A DNA stretch of 64,000 nucleotides from an uncultured Anaerolineae bacterium (GTDB taxonomy: Bacteria; Chloroflexota; Anaerolineae; Anaerolineales; Villigracilaceae). Both the position numbers and the translations under genes were made by a program. The stretch's first letter is position 1. Each line of letters begins with the position of its first letter. The stretch spans positions 1 to 64,000 of the forward strand of contig CAILYI010000141.1 of assembly GCA_903838415.1 (NCBI GenBank), read 5' to 3'. The notes beneath the pieces are model-generated. The model was not told where the DNA came from. It did no database searches and worked only from the letters and a program-made list of their open reading frames with translations. This document shows, one piece after another, positions 43,058-51,552 of this stretch.

Positions 43058-43960
43058 TTACTCTACCGAAAGTGTGTATCCTGCGAGCAGGATGTACGAT
43101 ATCCAAACCGAATCGGCCAGGAAAAGATGAATAACCTGCATCCAGATTGGAGCCAACAGGATGACGTTGCTTGCGCCTGCCAGCAACTGGATGATCGTCA
43201 ATCCGCCCAACAGCATGGCCAGACGCTTGCCAGTTAGTTGGGTATACTGATTGTACAGGCTTCTCGCAAAATAGAGTGAGTAAACGCTGACGAAAATGGC
43301 GATTATCGGGTGGTAAATCCGCAGTCGAATCAGGAAGTGCGCTGCCGGGTTGGATTGTTCCGCCAGCGTATGGGCCAGCGAGGTCGACGGGAACAACGTA
43401 TCCCCCAGGGCTGTGATTGCGCCGCTCATTCCAATAATGGCGACGCCCGCCAGCCCGATGGCGAACATCAGGGGCAGGATGCCGCGCTGTTTGAGTGAAA
43501 TGCGTTTTCCGCCAGCGGTCCACCAAGCATTGAGCGAGAGAAAAGCCAGCAGGACGAAGGTGTTGAATAAATGCAACGCCACTGCCACCGCGCGAAATGC
43601 GCTGGAATTTGCTTCCACCAACTTGAATAGCACCAGGCCTGCGCCAAGCAAGGCTTCAATAATGATGAAAACTGCGGCGCCGATAAACCCAATTCTCTGG
43701 TAACTGCCCCTGGCATAGCTTTTCAAACCCCATAGCAGCAGGATGAGCACCAGAATCAAAGCAACACCGCTCATTATGCGGTGGGCGAATTCGATGATGG
43801 TCTGAACCCGTTCTGGGGTGGGGATGATTTGACCGTTACAGGAGGGCCAATGGCTGCCGCACCCCGCTCCAGACCCGGTGGCGCGGACAATGGCTCCCCA
43901 CAAAACGACGAGCACATTCCAGGCCAGCACGGCGATCGAAAATTTTGCAAAACGGTTCAT
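43058..43960 (-). CDS. ctaA: Heme A synthase (COX15/CtaA family)
   Basis: A 300-residue polytopic membrane protein with about eight helices. The N-terminus reads WGAIVRATGSGAGCGSHWPSCNG, giving the paired cysteines C34 and C41 of type-1/2 CtaA, followed by the haem-ligand H60 in EFAHRIMSG. A second half repeats the pattern with HLFNTFVLLAF and IYHPIIAIFV, then QVIHLFLAD. It converts haem O to haem A for aa3-type oxidases. A second, half-length CtaA-like module is fused to CtaB at 59732. The region upstream (43961-44108) is divergent with proline dehydrogenase. Confidence 0.88.
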   Translation of the reverse strand: MNRFAKFSIAVLAWNVLVVLWGAIVRATGSGAGCGSHWPSCNGQIIPTPERVQTIIEFAHRIMSGVALILVLILLLWGLKSYARGSYQRIGFIGAAVFIIIEALLGAGLVLFKLVEANSSAFRAVAVALHLFNTFVLLAFLSLNAWWTAGGKRISLKQRGILPLMFAIGLAGVAIIGMSGAITALGDTLFPSTSLAHTLAEQSNPAAHFLIRLRIYHPIIAIFVSVYSLYFARSLYNQYTQLTGKRLAMLLGGLTIIQLLAGASNVILLAPIWMQVIHLFLADSVWISYILLAGYTLSVE

Positions 43961-44108
43961 TTGTCACCTGATAGTGGTGTCAGTAAGTACTTGTACCAAA
44001 AAGCGCATAAAAGTATAACATATTCGTATTTTTGAGCTCCTGATTTTAGAAGTAGAATTTAATCAGACAATAAAACGAACTTAATTCCAAATTCAAAAAG
44101 AGGTCACT

Positions 44109-45071
44109 ATGCTTCGTTCTTTTCTGATCTACCTCTCAAAGGCTGCCTGGGCGCAAAGTATTGTTACGGGATGGAGTTTTGCGTGGAAAGCAGCGTCTCG
44201 TTTCGTGGCCGGGTCGAGCATCGATGAGGCCATTCTGGTGGTCAAAGCCCTGAATGCCAAGGGCATCAATGCAACGCTCGATCAACTGGGGGAACATACT
44301 TCTACCTCGCTGGAAGCCAATCGGGCCGCAGATGGCATCATCGTTGTCCTTGACGAAATCCAGAAGGCGGGTGTGCGCTCCAACGTTTCCATTAAATTGA
44401 CACAAATCGGGATGGGCATGGATGACGAAGTCTGCCGCGCCAACCTCACCCGTATTTTGGAGCGCGCCCAAAAATACGGCAACTTTGTCCGCGTGGATAT
44501 TGAGGATACGCCCTACACTGATAAAACGATTGCCCTATTCCACGAAATGCTGGAAAAAGGGCTGACGGTCGGCACGGTTGGGATGGCGGTTCAGTCATAC
44601 TTATTCCGCGCCGAGGCCGATACCCGCAAACTGGTTGAAATCGGCACCACTTTTCGGTTGGTCAAGGGCGCCTACAAGGAACCACCAGAAGTGGCTTTCC
44701 CTAAAAAAGCGGATGTGGATGCCAATTACGACACGCTGACCTCGATTTTAATCGATGCCTCGCTGGCCCACAAAACGGAACTCAGCGCGGATGGGCGCAT
44801 CCCGCCCATCCCGGCGATTGCCTCGCATGACGAGAAACGGATCGAATTTGCCAAATCCTATGCGGCCAAGGTCGGTTTGCCCAAGAATGGCGTTGAATTC
44901 CAGATGCTGTATGGCATTCGCCGCGATTTACAGGATGAGTTGGCCAAAGAAGGTTATCCGGTGCGGGTTTATGTCCCGTTTGGCACGCACTGGTATCCAT
45001 ACTTTATGCGCCGCCTGGCCGAGCGCCCGGCCAATATCTGGTTCTTCATCTCCAACTTCTTCAGGAAATAA
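44109..45071 (+). CDS. putA: Proline dehydrogenase
   Basis: A 320-residue monofunctional proline dehydrogenase (TIM barrel, FAD). It has ATLDQLGEHTSTSLEANRAADG, NVSIKLTQIGMGMD, VRVDIEDTPYTD, FRLVKGAYKEPPEVAFP and, near the C-terminus, the substrate-binding RRLAERPAN motif, all diagnostic of the family. It oxidises proline to pyrroline-5-carboxylate and passes electrons to the quinone pool. The length fits the small bacterial enzyme; the P5C dehydrogenase half of bifunctional PutA is absent and no separate copy is seen nearby. An AAAGAGG site precedes the ATG. A terminator follows. Confidence 0.9.
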   Translation: MLRSFLIYLSKAAWAQSIVTGWSFAWKAASRFVAGSSIDEAILVVKALNAKGINATLDQLGEHTSTSLEANRAADGIIVVLDEIQKAGVRSNVSIKLTQIGMGMDDEVCRANLTRILERAQKYGNFVRVDIEDTPYTDKTIALFHEMLEKGLTVGTVGMAVQSYLFRAEADTRKLVEIGTTFRLVKGAYKEPPEVAFPKKADVDANYDTLTSILIDASLAHKTELSADGRIPPIPAIASHDEKRIEFAKSYAAKVGLPKNGVEFQMLYGIRRDLQDELAKEGYPVRVYVPFGTHWYPYFMRRLAERPANIWFFISNFFRK

Positions 45072-45090
45072 GCTTTTCATGTACATTTTG

Positions 45091-45118
45091 GAGGCGCAGC
45101 ATTGCTGCGCCTCTTTTT
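45091..45118 (+). terminator. Rho-independent terminator after proline dehydrogenase
   Basis: GAGGCGCAGCA (45091-45101) pairs with TGCTGCGCCTC (45103-45113), followed by TTTTT. Confidence 0.85.
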
Positions 45119-45142
45119 GTGGTTTTATGGCAAAATAAGCTT

Positions 45143-45889
45143 GTGTCTGAATCATTCCATCTTGCCCTGGTAACCGGTGCAGCCCATCGACTTGGATGCG
45201 CTTTTGCATTGTCCCTGGCCCGTCAGGGATATGCAATTGTCTTGCATTACAACGCCTCCACCGAAAAAGTTGCCGAGGTTGTGGCTGAAATCCGCGGAAT
45301 GGGCGTGCCGGTTTTCCCTGTTCAGGCTGATTTACGGGATGAAACTCAAATCCAGGCTTTGTTTTCCAAAGTCGATTCCATCATTTCTGCGCCGGGTTCC
45401 CCAATTTCCGCGCTCGCTTTATTGGTCAATTCCGCGGCCAGCATGGACCGAGCTGACGCGCGCGCGCTGTCCATTTCTGATTTTGACGCCACGCTTGACC
45501 TGAATTTGCGCGCTCCCTTCCTGCTGGCGCAACTGGCTTACCAGCGCATGTCCTCCGGCGGATTAATTGTCAATATTTCGGATCTTGCGGCGCAAAAAGC
45601 CTGGACGGCTTTTCCAGCTTACACGATCAGTAAGGCCGGGCTGGATTCGTTGACAAAAGTGTTGGCGCGGACTTTTGCGCCCAAGGTGCGGGTCAATGCG
45701 ATTGCGCCGGGCCTGGTGCTGGCATCTGAGGATATTCCGCCCGAAGAATGGGCGCGGCTCGTCAACCGTCTGCCTCTGCAGCGCGCTGCCCACTTGGACG
45801 AAATTACAGGTACGCTGGAATTCCTGCTCAAAAGCGAGTATATTACCGGTCAGACCATCGTTGTCGATGGCGGTTATTCCCTTTTATGA
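45143..45889 (+). CDS. Short-chain dehydrogenase, pteridine-reductase-like
   Basis: A 248-residue SDR. The cofactor loop reads LVTGAAHRLGCAFALSLARQG, the TGAAxRLG form typical of pteridine/dihydromonapterin reductases (PTR1/FolM) instead of the common TGxxxGIG. It continues VQADLRDE, LLVNSAASMD, AYTISKAGLDSL with the catalytic Tyr and Lys, and RVNAIAPGLVL. It probably reduces a pterin with NADPH; a general SDR role is the alternative. A GTG at 45143 is taken as start, because the earlier GTG at 45119 lies in the terminator T-run. No convincing ribosome site is visible. Confidence 0.78.
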   Translation: MSESFHLALVTGAAHRLGCAFALSLARQGYAIVLHYNASTEKVAEVVAEIRGMGVPVFPVQADLRDETQIQALFSKVDSIISAPGSPISALALLVNSAASMDRADARALSISDFDATLDLNLRAPFLLAQLAYQRMSSGGLIVNISDLAAQKAWTAFPAYTISKAGLDSLTKVLARTFAPKVRVNAIAPGLVLASEDIPPEEWARLVNRLPLQRAAHLDEITGTLEFLLKSEYITGQTIVVDGGYSLL

Positions 45890-45925
45890 GCGTATCCTTT
45901 TTTACACTTTTATTGGAGATTTGAC

Positions 45926-46405
45926 ATGGCTGAAACGACCGCTTTTCTTGCTGACCGCCTGAAAACCGAAGGCGAAAAGACAGTTGCCTTCTTCGCTGCC
46001 CTGACTGACGACCAATGGCAGGCCACAGTCTACACCGAAGGCGAGACGTGGACCATCCGAAATGTGCTGGCGCATTACGTCACCGCTGAAAAAGGATTTA
46101 TCGGCATCTTCACAAGCATCCGCACGGGTGGTCCCGGCGCTTCTGACGATTTTGAAATCGACCGCTACAACGCCAGCCAGCAAAGAAAAACTCAAGCACT
46201 GACGCCCGCCGAGTTGTTGGAACAATTCAAGGCTGTGCGCGGCAAAATGATCGCCCTGGTGGCTTCCTTCAGCGAAACCGACCTTGAAAAACAGGGCCGC
46301 CATCCTTTTCTTGGGCAGACAACCCTGGCGGAGATGATCAAAATGGTCTACCGCCATAACCAGATCCATTACCGTGATTTGCGCAAAATTATCGCAGAAA
46401 GTTAA
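45926..46405 (+). CDS. DinB-family metal-binding protein
   Basis: A 159-residue four-helix-bundle protein of the DinB/YfiT-like group. The three metal-ligand histidines are visible: H in WTIRNVLAHYV (about residue 52) and two in YRHNQIHYRDL near the C-terminus. Bacterial relatives include S-transferases acting with bacillithiol or mycothiol; the substrate here is unknown. A TGGAGATTTGAC leader precedes the ATG. The next gene starts within 20 bp. Confidence 0.82.
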   Translation: MAETTAFLADRLKTEGEKTVAFFAALTDDQWQATVYTEGETWTIRNVLAHYVTAEKGFIGIFTSIRTGGPGASDDFEIDRYNASQQRKTQALTPAELLEQFKAVRGKMIALVASFSETDLEKQGRHPFLGQTTLAEMIKMVYRHNQIHYRDLRKIIAES

Positions 46406-46422
46406 CCGTGCCGAAAGGCTTT

Positions 46423-47304
46423 ATGTCCCAATTTCGCTCGATCCTCAATCTTGTTCGTCCTGTTCAATTGTTGCTGGCCTTGCTCTCTTACGGACTTGGG
46501 CTGGGACTGGCACATTACCTCGGCGTGACCTTTCTGCCTGAGCCACAGTTTTTAGGCGGGCTGATTGTTCTGATGCTGCTGGTGGCTTCGGCGCTGCTGA
46601 CGGAATATTTCCGTCCTTTCAATGAACCCATCCTGCTGGGCGAGACTCGCAAAGAGCGCGAAGATTTGCGCTCTCAGATTCTGATTATCAGCGTCTCTTT
46701 CCTGGCCGTTAGCGGAATATTGGTTTTCCTGCTCCAGCGCGGCGGATTTCTGGTTTCAGCAACAGCCGTTTTCCTGGTGTTATTCATTTTGCTGGCGCTG
46801 GCCGTTGCCATCCCGCCTTTCCGCCTTGCCAACCGTGGATTGGGCGAACTTTCGCTTTCGATCCTGGTGGTAAGCTTTCCGGCTACGCTGGCATTTTTAT
46901 TCCAATTCGGCAATCTGCATCGCTTGCTGACCATTTTTACCTTTCCTTTGTTCCTGCTGGCGCTGGCCTATTTCCTGATCCTTAATTTCCCGGCTTATGC
47001 CGATGACCTGAAATACGAACGGCGCAGCTTGTTGGTCAGCCTTTCCTGGCAGCGCGCGGTGCCGTTACACAATGGACTGCTGGTCATCGCCTTTCTTTTT
47101 CTGGCTGCGATTCCGTTTTTTGGCGTGCCATTCGGATTGGTTTGGCCATCCCTGCTGACCTTGCCGCTCGCCGCTTATCAAATTTTTGCCTTGCGCAACC
47201 TGTCGGAAGGCGCAAAGCCCATCTGGTCCGTTTTCATGCTGATCGGCACGGCGCTGATTGGATTGACCACTTATTTGATCGTGCTGACATTTTGGTTGCG
47301 CTGA
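46423..47304 (+). CDS. UbiA-like prenyltransferase-family membrane protein
   Basis: A 293-residue protein with about eight to nine hydrophobic segments. It begins LNLVRPVQLLLALLSYGLGLGLA, similar to UbiA/MenA starts. The first aspartate-rich motif is changed to LTEYFRPFNEP and the second to YADDLKYERRSLLVSLSW. The changed first motif casts doubt on full prenyltransferase activity. The ATG at 46423 has AAAGG just upstream; a GTG at 46408 would add five residues. It is followed closely by moeA. A MenA-type role is possible but not shown. Confidence 0.62.
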   Translation: MSQFRSILNLVRPVQLLLALLSYGLGLGLAHYLGVTFLPEPQFLGGLIVLMLLVASALLTEYFRPFNEPILLGETRKEREDLRSQILIISVSFLAVSGILVFLLQRGGFLVSATAVFLVLFILLALAVAIPPFRLANRGLGELSLSILVVSFPATLAFLFQFGNLHRLLTIFTFPLFLLALAYFLILNFPAYADDLKYERRSLLVSLSWQRAVPLHNGLLVIAFLFLAAIPFFGVPFGLVWPSLLTLPLAAYQIFALRNLSEGAKPIWSVFMLIGTALIGLTTYLIVLTFWLR

Positions 47305-47320
47305 TGATTGACCCAATCCT

Positions 47321-48559
47321 ATGCCTGAATTTCTGACTCTACTCCCACCCGATGACGCACGCAGCTTGCTCCTGGCGAACGTCATTGCCCCGTTGCCTGC
47401 CTCGCAGACCATCGAAACGGATTCTGCCCTGGGCCGCGTCACCGCCGAAGACGTGATTGCGCCGCATCCGCTCCCGGCTTTTCCCCGCTCAACCGTCGAT
47501 GGCTACGCTGTCCGCGCCCGTGATTCTTACGGTGCCAGCGATTCGCTGCCGGGTTATCTGACTCTCATCGGCGAAGTGCCGATGGGCGCCGCTCCCACGC
47601 TGACGCTCTCTCACGCGCAATGCGCCCTGATTCACACCGGCGGCATGCTGCCGCCCGGCGCTAATGCCGTCATCATGCTTGAATACACCCAATCGGCGCG
47701 ACCTGGCGAAATTGAAATTCAGCGCGCCGTCGCGGAAGGGGAGAACGTCATTCGCGTGGGCGAGGACGTCACCCAAAACCAGGTGGTCATTCCGCGCGGA
47801 ATCCGCATCCGACCTGCCGAAATGGGCGGTTTGATGGCGCTGGGAATCCAAAAATTGCGCGTAAGCAATAAGGTAAGAGTCGCTTTAATCTCCAGCGGAG
47901 ATGAAGTAATCCCGCCAAGCCAGATTCCGCAGCCCGGACAGGTGCGCGACATCAATTCGTATACGCTGGCCGCCCTGGTTACACAGGCTGGAGGGGAGCC
48001 GGTCTTCTATGGCATCGTCCCCGATAGTTTCGAAGCTTTGCGTTTGACGGCCGCCAGGGCACTCACGGATTGTGACATGGTCATTATTACCGCCGGTTCC
48101 TCGGCCAGTACGCGTGACATGACCGCCGATGTGATCGCCGCGCTTGGCGAGCCGGGCGTGCTTGTGCATGGCATCAATACCCGCCCTGGCAAGCCGACCA
48201 TTTTAGGTGCCTGCGCCGGAAAAGCGGTGATTGGCCTGCCGGGGAATCCCGTCAGCGCGCTGGTGAATGGATATTTGTTTGTTGTGCCGGTCATCGAGAA
48301 GTTGTTGGGCATTCCAGAAGGGCGGCCAAAGCCGTCAGTGAAAGCCACTTTGACGGTTAATCTGGCCTCCCAAACCGGGCGGGAAGACTGGCAGCCTGTC
48401 AAACTGCTTGCGACGCCCGGCGGCTGGCAGGCTGAACCCATTTTTGGCAAGTCGAACCTGATTTTTTCGCTTGCCGCTGCCGACGGCCTCATCAAAATCC
48501 ACCCCGATGCGAATGGAATAAGCGCGGGTGCGGTTGTGGACGTATTCCTGATGCAATAA
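47321..48559 (+). CDS. moeA: Molybdopterin molybdotransferase
   Basis: A 412-residue MoeA. Domain order is normal: N-terminal PAFPRSTVDGYAVRARD, IHTGGMLPPGANAVIMLEYT, IRPAEMGGLMALGIQKLRV, the MogA-like GTP-fold domain with ALISSGDEV, MVIITAGSSASTRDMTADV and VIGLPGNPVSALV, and a C-terminal beta domain from about residue 335. It inserts molybdate (or tungstate) into adenylated molybdopterin. The window also encodes a tungsten enzyme at 15041, a possible client. Start without a clear ribosome site, 16 bp after the previous gene, suggesting coupling. Confidence 0.92.
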   Translation: MPEFLTLLPPDDARSLLLANVIAPLPASQTIETDSALGRVTAEDVIAPHPLPAFPRSTVDGYAVRARDSYGASDSLPGYLTLIGEVPMGAAPTLTLSHAQCALIHTGGMLPPGANAVIMLEYTQSARPGEIEIQRAVAEGENVIRVGEDVTQNQVVIPRGIRIRPAEMGGLMALGIQKLRVSNKVRVALISSGDEVIPPSQIPQPGQVRDINSYTLAALVTQAGGEPVFYGIVPDSFEALRLTAARALTDCDMVIITAGSSASTRDMTADVIAALGEPGVLVHGINTRPGKPTILGACAGKAVIGLPGNPVSALVNGYLFVVPVIEKLLGIPEGRPKPSVKATLTVNLASQTGREDWQPVKLLATPGGWQAEPIFGKSNLIFSLAAADGLIKIHPDANGISAGAVVDVFLMQ

Positions 48560-48572
48560 GAGATCATTACCC

Positions 48573-50552
48573 ATGTCTGTCTACCTTCACGATATCCCCC
48601 TTGCAGATGCAAAAGCTCGCCTGGAAACCGCCCTGCGTGATGCCGATTTATGGCGCGTACTCGCTGCCGAGACTCTTCCGCTTGATGAAAATGCGCTCGG
48701 CCGCATCCTGGTTCAGGCCGTTTGGGCGATTAAGTCCTCGCCGCATTACCACGCCAGCGCCATGGACGGATTCGCCGTCCGCGCCGAAACGACTTCCGGC
48801 GCGCAGCCATCGTCGCCCGTTGTGTTGACGCTCGCTGAACAGGCCAAATACGTCGATACCGGCGACCCGCTGCCCGATTGGGCCAACGCCGTCATTCCGA
48901 TTGAAAATATCGAGCCGCTGGATGCTTCCGGGCAAATTGCGGCGGATGTCCGCAAACCGGATAGCATCCGCATCCGGGCTTCGGTTGTGCCCTGGAGTCA
49001 TGTCCGCCCCTTGGGAGAAGACATTGTCGCTACCCAACTCGTGCTCCCGGCTGGACACATGCTGCGCCCTTATGACTTGGGCGCGATTGCCGCCTCGGGA
49101 CATACGTCCGTTTCGGTGACGAGACGCCCGCGAATTGGGATTCTGCCGACCGGCACTGAACTCGTCCCGATTGGCGCGGAACTACGCTCTGGCGATATTC
49201 TGGAATACAACTCGCTGGTGATGGCCGCCCAGGTCAAGGCCATGGGCGCTGAGCCGGTGCGATTCCCGATCACAATTGACGATTTCGATGCGATTTGTGA
49301 CCGCGTGACTGAAGCCGCCAAAACCTGTGACTTGATTTTGCTGAATGCCGGTTCTTCCGCCGGGAGCGAGGACTTCTCATCGCGCGTGGTGGAAAAACTG
49401 GGCACGCTGATGGTGCATGGCGTTGCCGTGCGCCCGGGCCATCCAGTTATTTTGGGGATGGTGCGACGCGAGGCTGTCGAAAAATCGGCAGAAATTCCGA
49501 TCATTGGCGTTCCCGGCTATCCAGTTTCCGCCGCGCTGACGGTGGATATTTTCGCTGAACCGTTGATTGCCAAATGGTTGGGACGCCAACCCTTGGAAGC
49601 GCCTGTTTTGATGGCACAAATGACTCGCAAGACCGTTTCCCCGGCTGGCGATGATGATTACATCCGCGTGGTGGTTGGACAGGTGGGTGAGAAAACGCTT
49701 GCTGCGCCGATTTCACGCGGCGCGGGCGTTATCACATCATTGGTGCGCGCTGACGGTCTGGTGGTGCTTCCCAGGGGCGTACAGGGCGTGGAAGCGGGTG
49801 ATCCTGTCAGCGTGCGCTTGGTGCGTCCGCGCGATGAGATTTCACAGACGGTATTTTGCATCGGTTCCCATGATGTCATCCTGGATTTGCTGGCGCAGTT
49901 CCTTTCAGAACAGGATCGCCGCCTGGTTTCGGCCAATGTCGGCTCGCAGGGCGGGCTGGTGGCCTTACGGCGCGGAGAAGCGCACATCGCTGGCTCGCAT
50001 TTGCTTGATCCCGAAAGTGGTGACTATAACCTGCGTTACATCCGTGAATACCTGCCCGGCGTGCCTGTCAAGGTAATGGGATTCGTTCACAGGGAGCAGG
50101 GGCTGATTGTACGGCGCGGCAATCCACGGGGCGTCAAATCCTTGCAGGATCTGGCCGGGGCTGGGATAACTTTCATTAATCGGCAGCGCGGTGCCGGGAC
50201 AAGAGTCCTGCTCGATTATCATCTGAACTTATTGGGGATTGCCGCCGGGCAAGTCAACGGCTATGATGACGAGGAATATACTCATCTGGGCGTGGCGGCG
50301 GCGGTGGCTTCGGGTCGCGCTGATTGTGGGATGGGCATTCCGGCGGCGGCGCAGGCTCTCGAATTGGATTTTGTGCCGCTTTATCAGGAGCGCTACGACC
50401 TGATTATTCCGAAAGTTTTTGCTGAAAGCGCTTTATTGTCTCCTTTAATGGGAATTCTTCACTTACCGGCTTTTCAAAATGCAGTGAAGGCGCTTCCGGG
50501 GTATGATACTGGTATTATGGGTACGCTGATTGCGGAGGTAAATGATGCTTAG
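48573..50552 (+). CDS. MoeA fused to a periplasmic-binding-like (PBP) domain
   Basis: A 659-residue fusion. Residues 1-415 are a MoeA (SAMDGFAVRAET, VDTGDPLPDWANAVIPIE, LRPYDLGAIAASG, LLNAGSSAGSEDFSSR, IGVPGYPVSAALTVD). Residues 420-659 are a PBP-like domain (FCIGSHDVILDLLAQFL, ALRRGEAHIAGSHLLDPESGDYN, GLIVRRGNPRGVKSLQDL, FINRQRGAGTRVLLD, GMGIPAAAQALELDFVPL). Such fusions are widespread in bacteria and archaea. The PBP part resembles molybdate/tungstate-binding or ModE-associated effector domains, so the protein may sense or deliver the metal (inference). It overlaps a receiver gene by 11 bp. Confidence 0.9.
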   Translation: MSVYLHDIPLADAKARLETALRDADLWRVLAAETLPLDENALGRILVQAVWAIKSSPHYHASAMDGFAVRAETTSGAQPSSPVVLTLAEQAKYVDTGDPLPDWANAVIPIENIEPLDASGQIAADVRKPDSIRIRASVVPWSHVRPLGEDIVATQLVLPAGHMLRPYDLGAIAASGHTSVSVTRRPRIGILPTGTELVPIGAELRSGDILEYNSLVMAAQVKAMGAEPVRFPITIDDFDAICDRVTEAAKTCDLILLNAGSSAGSEDFSSRVVEKLGTLMVHGVAVRPGHPVILGMVRREAVEKSAEIPIIGVPGYPVSAALTVDIFAEPLIAKWLGRQPLEAPVLMAQMTRKTVSPAGDDDYIRVVVGQVGEKTLAAPISRGAGVITSLVRADGLVVLPRGVQGVEAGDPVSVRLVRPRDEISQTVFCIGSHDVILDLLAQFLSEQDRRLVSANVGSQGGLVALRRGEAHIAGSHLLDPESGDYNLRYIREYLPGVPVKVMGFVHREQGLIVRRGNPRGVKSLQDLAGAGITFINRQRGAGTRVLLDYHLNLLGIAAGQVNGYDDEEYTHLGVAAAVASGRADCGMGIPAAAQALELDFVPLYQERYDLIIPKVFAESALLSPLMGILHLPAFQNAVKALPGYDTGIMGTLIAEVNDA

Positions 50553-50910
50553 TGCGTTGATTGTGGATGATAACCGTTGGACAGCCGATTCGATCGTCAG
50601 TGAATTGCTGGCGCTGGGTATTCAAGCGCGCGCCGCTTATGGCGCGGGCCCTGGGATGGCGATTCTGAGCATCGAAAGCCCGGACATGGTTTTTCTGGAC
50701 ATCAACATGCCCAGCATCAGCGGTTTTGAGATATTGAGCTATGTCAGCCGGGAGCCGCGCCTGGCGAAAGTTCCGGTGTTTGTGATCACATCCGATGATC
50801 AGCCGCAGACGCGGCAGCGCGCCATGAAGAGCGGAGCGAGGGATTTTCTACTCAAACCCGTGTCGATTGATGCGCTGGAGGTGGTACTGAAGCGGGCAAA
50901 GTTTTTGTAA
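50542..50910 (+). CDS. Single-domain response regulator (CheY-like)
   Basis: A 122-residue receiver with no output domain. The acidic pocket DD (9-10), phosphoacceptor D53 in MVFLDINMPSISGFE, TSDD and the conserved lysine in DFLLKPVS are all present. It overlaps the end of the MoeA-PBP gene by 11 bp, with a GGAGG site inside that gene, so translation is coupled. No cognate kinase is adjacent. Start could be either of two consecutive ATGs (50542 or 50545). Confidence 0.87.
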   Translation: MMLSALIVDDNRWTADSIVSELLALGIQARAAYGAGPGMAILSIESPDMVFLDINMPSISGFEILSYVSREPRLAKVPVFVITSDDQPQTRQRAMKSGARDFLLKPVSIDALEVVLKRAKFL

Positions 50911-50919
50911 GCGCGCCAG

Positions 50920-50963
50920 AAAACGGAACTCCGCGAGCACAATGGCGCGGAGTTCCGTTTTTT
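50920..50963 (+). terminator. Rho-independent terminator after the receiver gene
   Basis: AAAACGGAACTCCGCG (50920-50935) pairs perfectly with CGCGGAGTTCCGTTTT (50946-50961), ending in a T-run. Confidence 0.85.
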
Positions 50964-51054
50964 AAGATTGAAATGGGATAAAATACATCGCAATCATTTG
51001 AAGATTTATTCCGCGCTGATTGGGAGCACAACCCGGGGCGATGTGGAAAGACGA

Positions 51055-51060
51055 TATAAT
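51055..51060 (+). promoter_or_regulatory. -10 box upstream of bcp
   Basis: A perfect TATAAT 21 bp before the bcp start codon and after a terminator. No convincing -35 is present. Confidence 0.4.
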
Positions 51061-51081
51061 CATTGCTAGGAGAATCACATT

Positions 51082-51543
51082 ATGCCAATTTTATCTGGAA
51101 ATTCCGCTCCTGACTTTATCCTGTCTGACGAGACCGGGGCAACCCGCAGGCTGTCCGATTACCGCGGGCAGCACGTCGTGCTGTATTTTTATCCCAAAGA
51201 CGATACTCCCGGTTGCACCACCCAGGCCTGTAATTTTCGTGATGACTATTCTGCATATGTGGAAGCGGGGGTGACCATTCTCGGCGTCAGTCCAGATTCG
51301 CCCAAATCACATGCGAAATTCAAGCAGAAATTCCAGCTGCCTTTTCCGCTGCTCGCCGATGAGCAGCACACTGTTTGTGAATCCTATGGCGTTTGGGGGC
51401 AAAAGAAATTCATGGGGCGCGAATATATGGGCGTTTTGCGAACCACTTTCTTGATCAGCCCGGATGGCAAGCTCAAAAAAGTCTTTGAAAATGTCAAACC
51501 AGCCGGCCATAGTCTCGAAGTTTTGGCTGCTCTGAAGGAATAA
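51082..51543 (+). CDS. bcp: Thioredoxin-dependent thiol peroxidase (Bcp/PrxQ)
   Basis: A 153-residue peroxiredoxin of the Bcp/PrxQ class. VLYFYPKDDTPGCTTQACNFRD carries the peroxidatic C45 and resolving C50, five residues apart. LGVSPDSPKSHAKF and FPLLADEQHTVCESYGVWG follow the family. It reduces hydroperoxides in the cytoplasm. An AGGAGAATCACATT leader gives the start. The NarX-type kinase gene follows after 9 bp, probably in one transcript. Confidence 0.92.
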   Translation: MPILSGNSAPDFILSDETGATRRLSDYRGQHVVLYFYPKDDTPGCTTQACNFRDDYSAYVEAGVTILGVSPDSPKSHAKFKQKFQLPFPLLADEQHTVCESYGVWGQKKFMGREYMGVLRTTFLISPDGKLKKVFENVKPAGHSLEVLAALKE

Positions 51544-51552
51544 TCACCCCCA

